DNA of 5,561 nt from an uncultured Oscillospiraceae bacterium (lineage in GTDB: Bacteria > Bacillota > Clostridia > Oscillospirales > Oscillospiraceae), in assembly GCA_934636305.1 (NCBI GenBank), contig CAKUAM010000107.1, positions 1-5,561 on the forward strand, given 5' to 3'. Under the pieces are notes generated by a model, which was not told the DNA's origin, ran no database searches, and worked only from the letters and a program-made list of their open reading frames with translations. Shown here piece after piece: positions 5,531 through 5,561 of this stretch. The number at the start of each line of letters is the position of its first letter. Within the stretch, counting starts at the first letter, position 1. The position numbers and the translations under genes are program-made.

Positions 5531-5553
5531 GAAGGGGGCAAAGAGCCCCCTTC
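5531..5553. terminator. Second hairpin near the right edge, possible terminator
   Basis: GAAGGGGGC (5531-5539) pairs perfectly with 5545-5553 around a 5-nt AAAGA loop. On the minus strand it is followed by ACTCTTCCCC, which is pyrimidine-rich but not a clean U-run; on the plus strand no T-run follows in the 8 bases visible. It probably ends a gene outside the window. The strand cannot be decided, and no gene is supported between here and the ansA promoter. Confidence 0.4.
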
Positions 5554-5561
5554 GCGTTCAA

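Noticed and set aside
5393..5561. Plus-strand frame open from an ATG to the right edge (about 56 codons)
   Set aside because: It crosses the ansA promoter and both hairpins, has no good ribosome binding site, and its peptide is low-complexity and unlike any family I know. It could only be judged with sequence beyond the edge.
1..5561. CRISPR array, tRNA, rRNA, or complete insertion sequence
   Set aside because: No regularly spaced repeats, no tRNA-like cloverleaf and no terminal inverted repeats with a transposase were seen.

Overview
The window looks like chromosomal DNA from a gut-type, moderately GC-rich Firmicute, most likely a relative of Oscillospiraceae/Ruminococcaceae such as Faecalibacterium, Gemmiger or Subdoligranulum. 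The support is Gram-positive-style Shine-Dalgarno sites, sigma-A-type promoters with 17-bp spacers, and the gene families present: NahK-like kinase, PrsW, a split ThrE transporter, ThiN and type I asparaginase. The genus is an inference from style and cannot be fixed from this sequence alone.

Layout, left to right. At the extreme left edge a reading frame leaves the window on the minus strand and resembles, over about 18 residues, a piece of a TnpV-type transposon protein. Next, on the minus strand, is a complete NahK-like sugar 1-kinase gene (95-1186) with its own good promoter. A 301-base gap then holds that promoter and a strong hairpin that probably ends the next gene. That gene is a PrsW-family intramembrane metalloprotease, also on the minus strand (1488-2219). 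The gap from 2220 to 2526 is a divergent control region with back-to-back promoters, one for prsW and one for a plus-strand operon. The operon has three genes packed 4 bp and 1 bp apart: both halves of a ThrE-type amino acid exporter (2527-3282 and 3287-3745) and thiamine pyrophosphokinase (3747-4364). It runs head-on, only 12 bp apart, into a minus-strand cytosolic L-asparaginase gene (4377-5378). The right-hand 183 bases carry the asparaginase promoter and two perfect hairpins.

Functionally this is mostly housekeeping or nutritional: host-glycan hexosamine salvage (NahK), amino acid efflux (ThrE pair), cofactor activation (ThiN), asparagine breakdown (AnsA) and a membrane protease of unknown target (PrsW). 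The genes do not form one obvious pathway. I found no convincing evidence of a new defence, mobile or regulatory system. The points most worth a second look are the stand-alone NahK next to a possible transposon remnant, the thrE-thrE-thiN operon, the GC-rich palindromes between the divergent promoters, and the long prsW leader.
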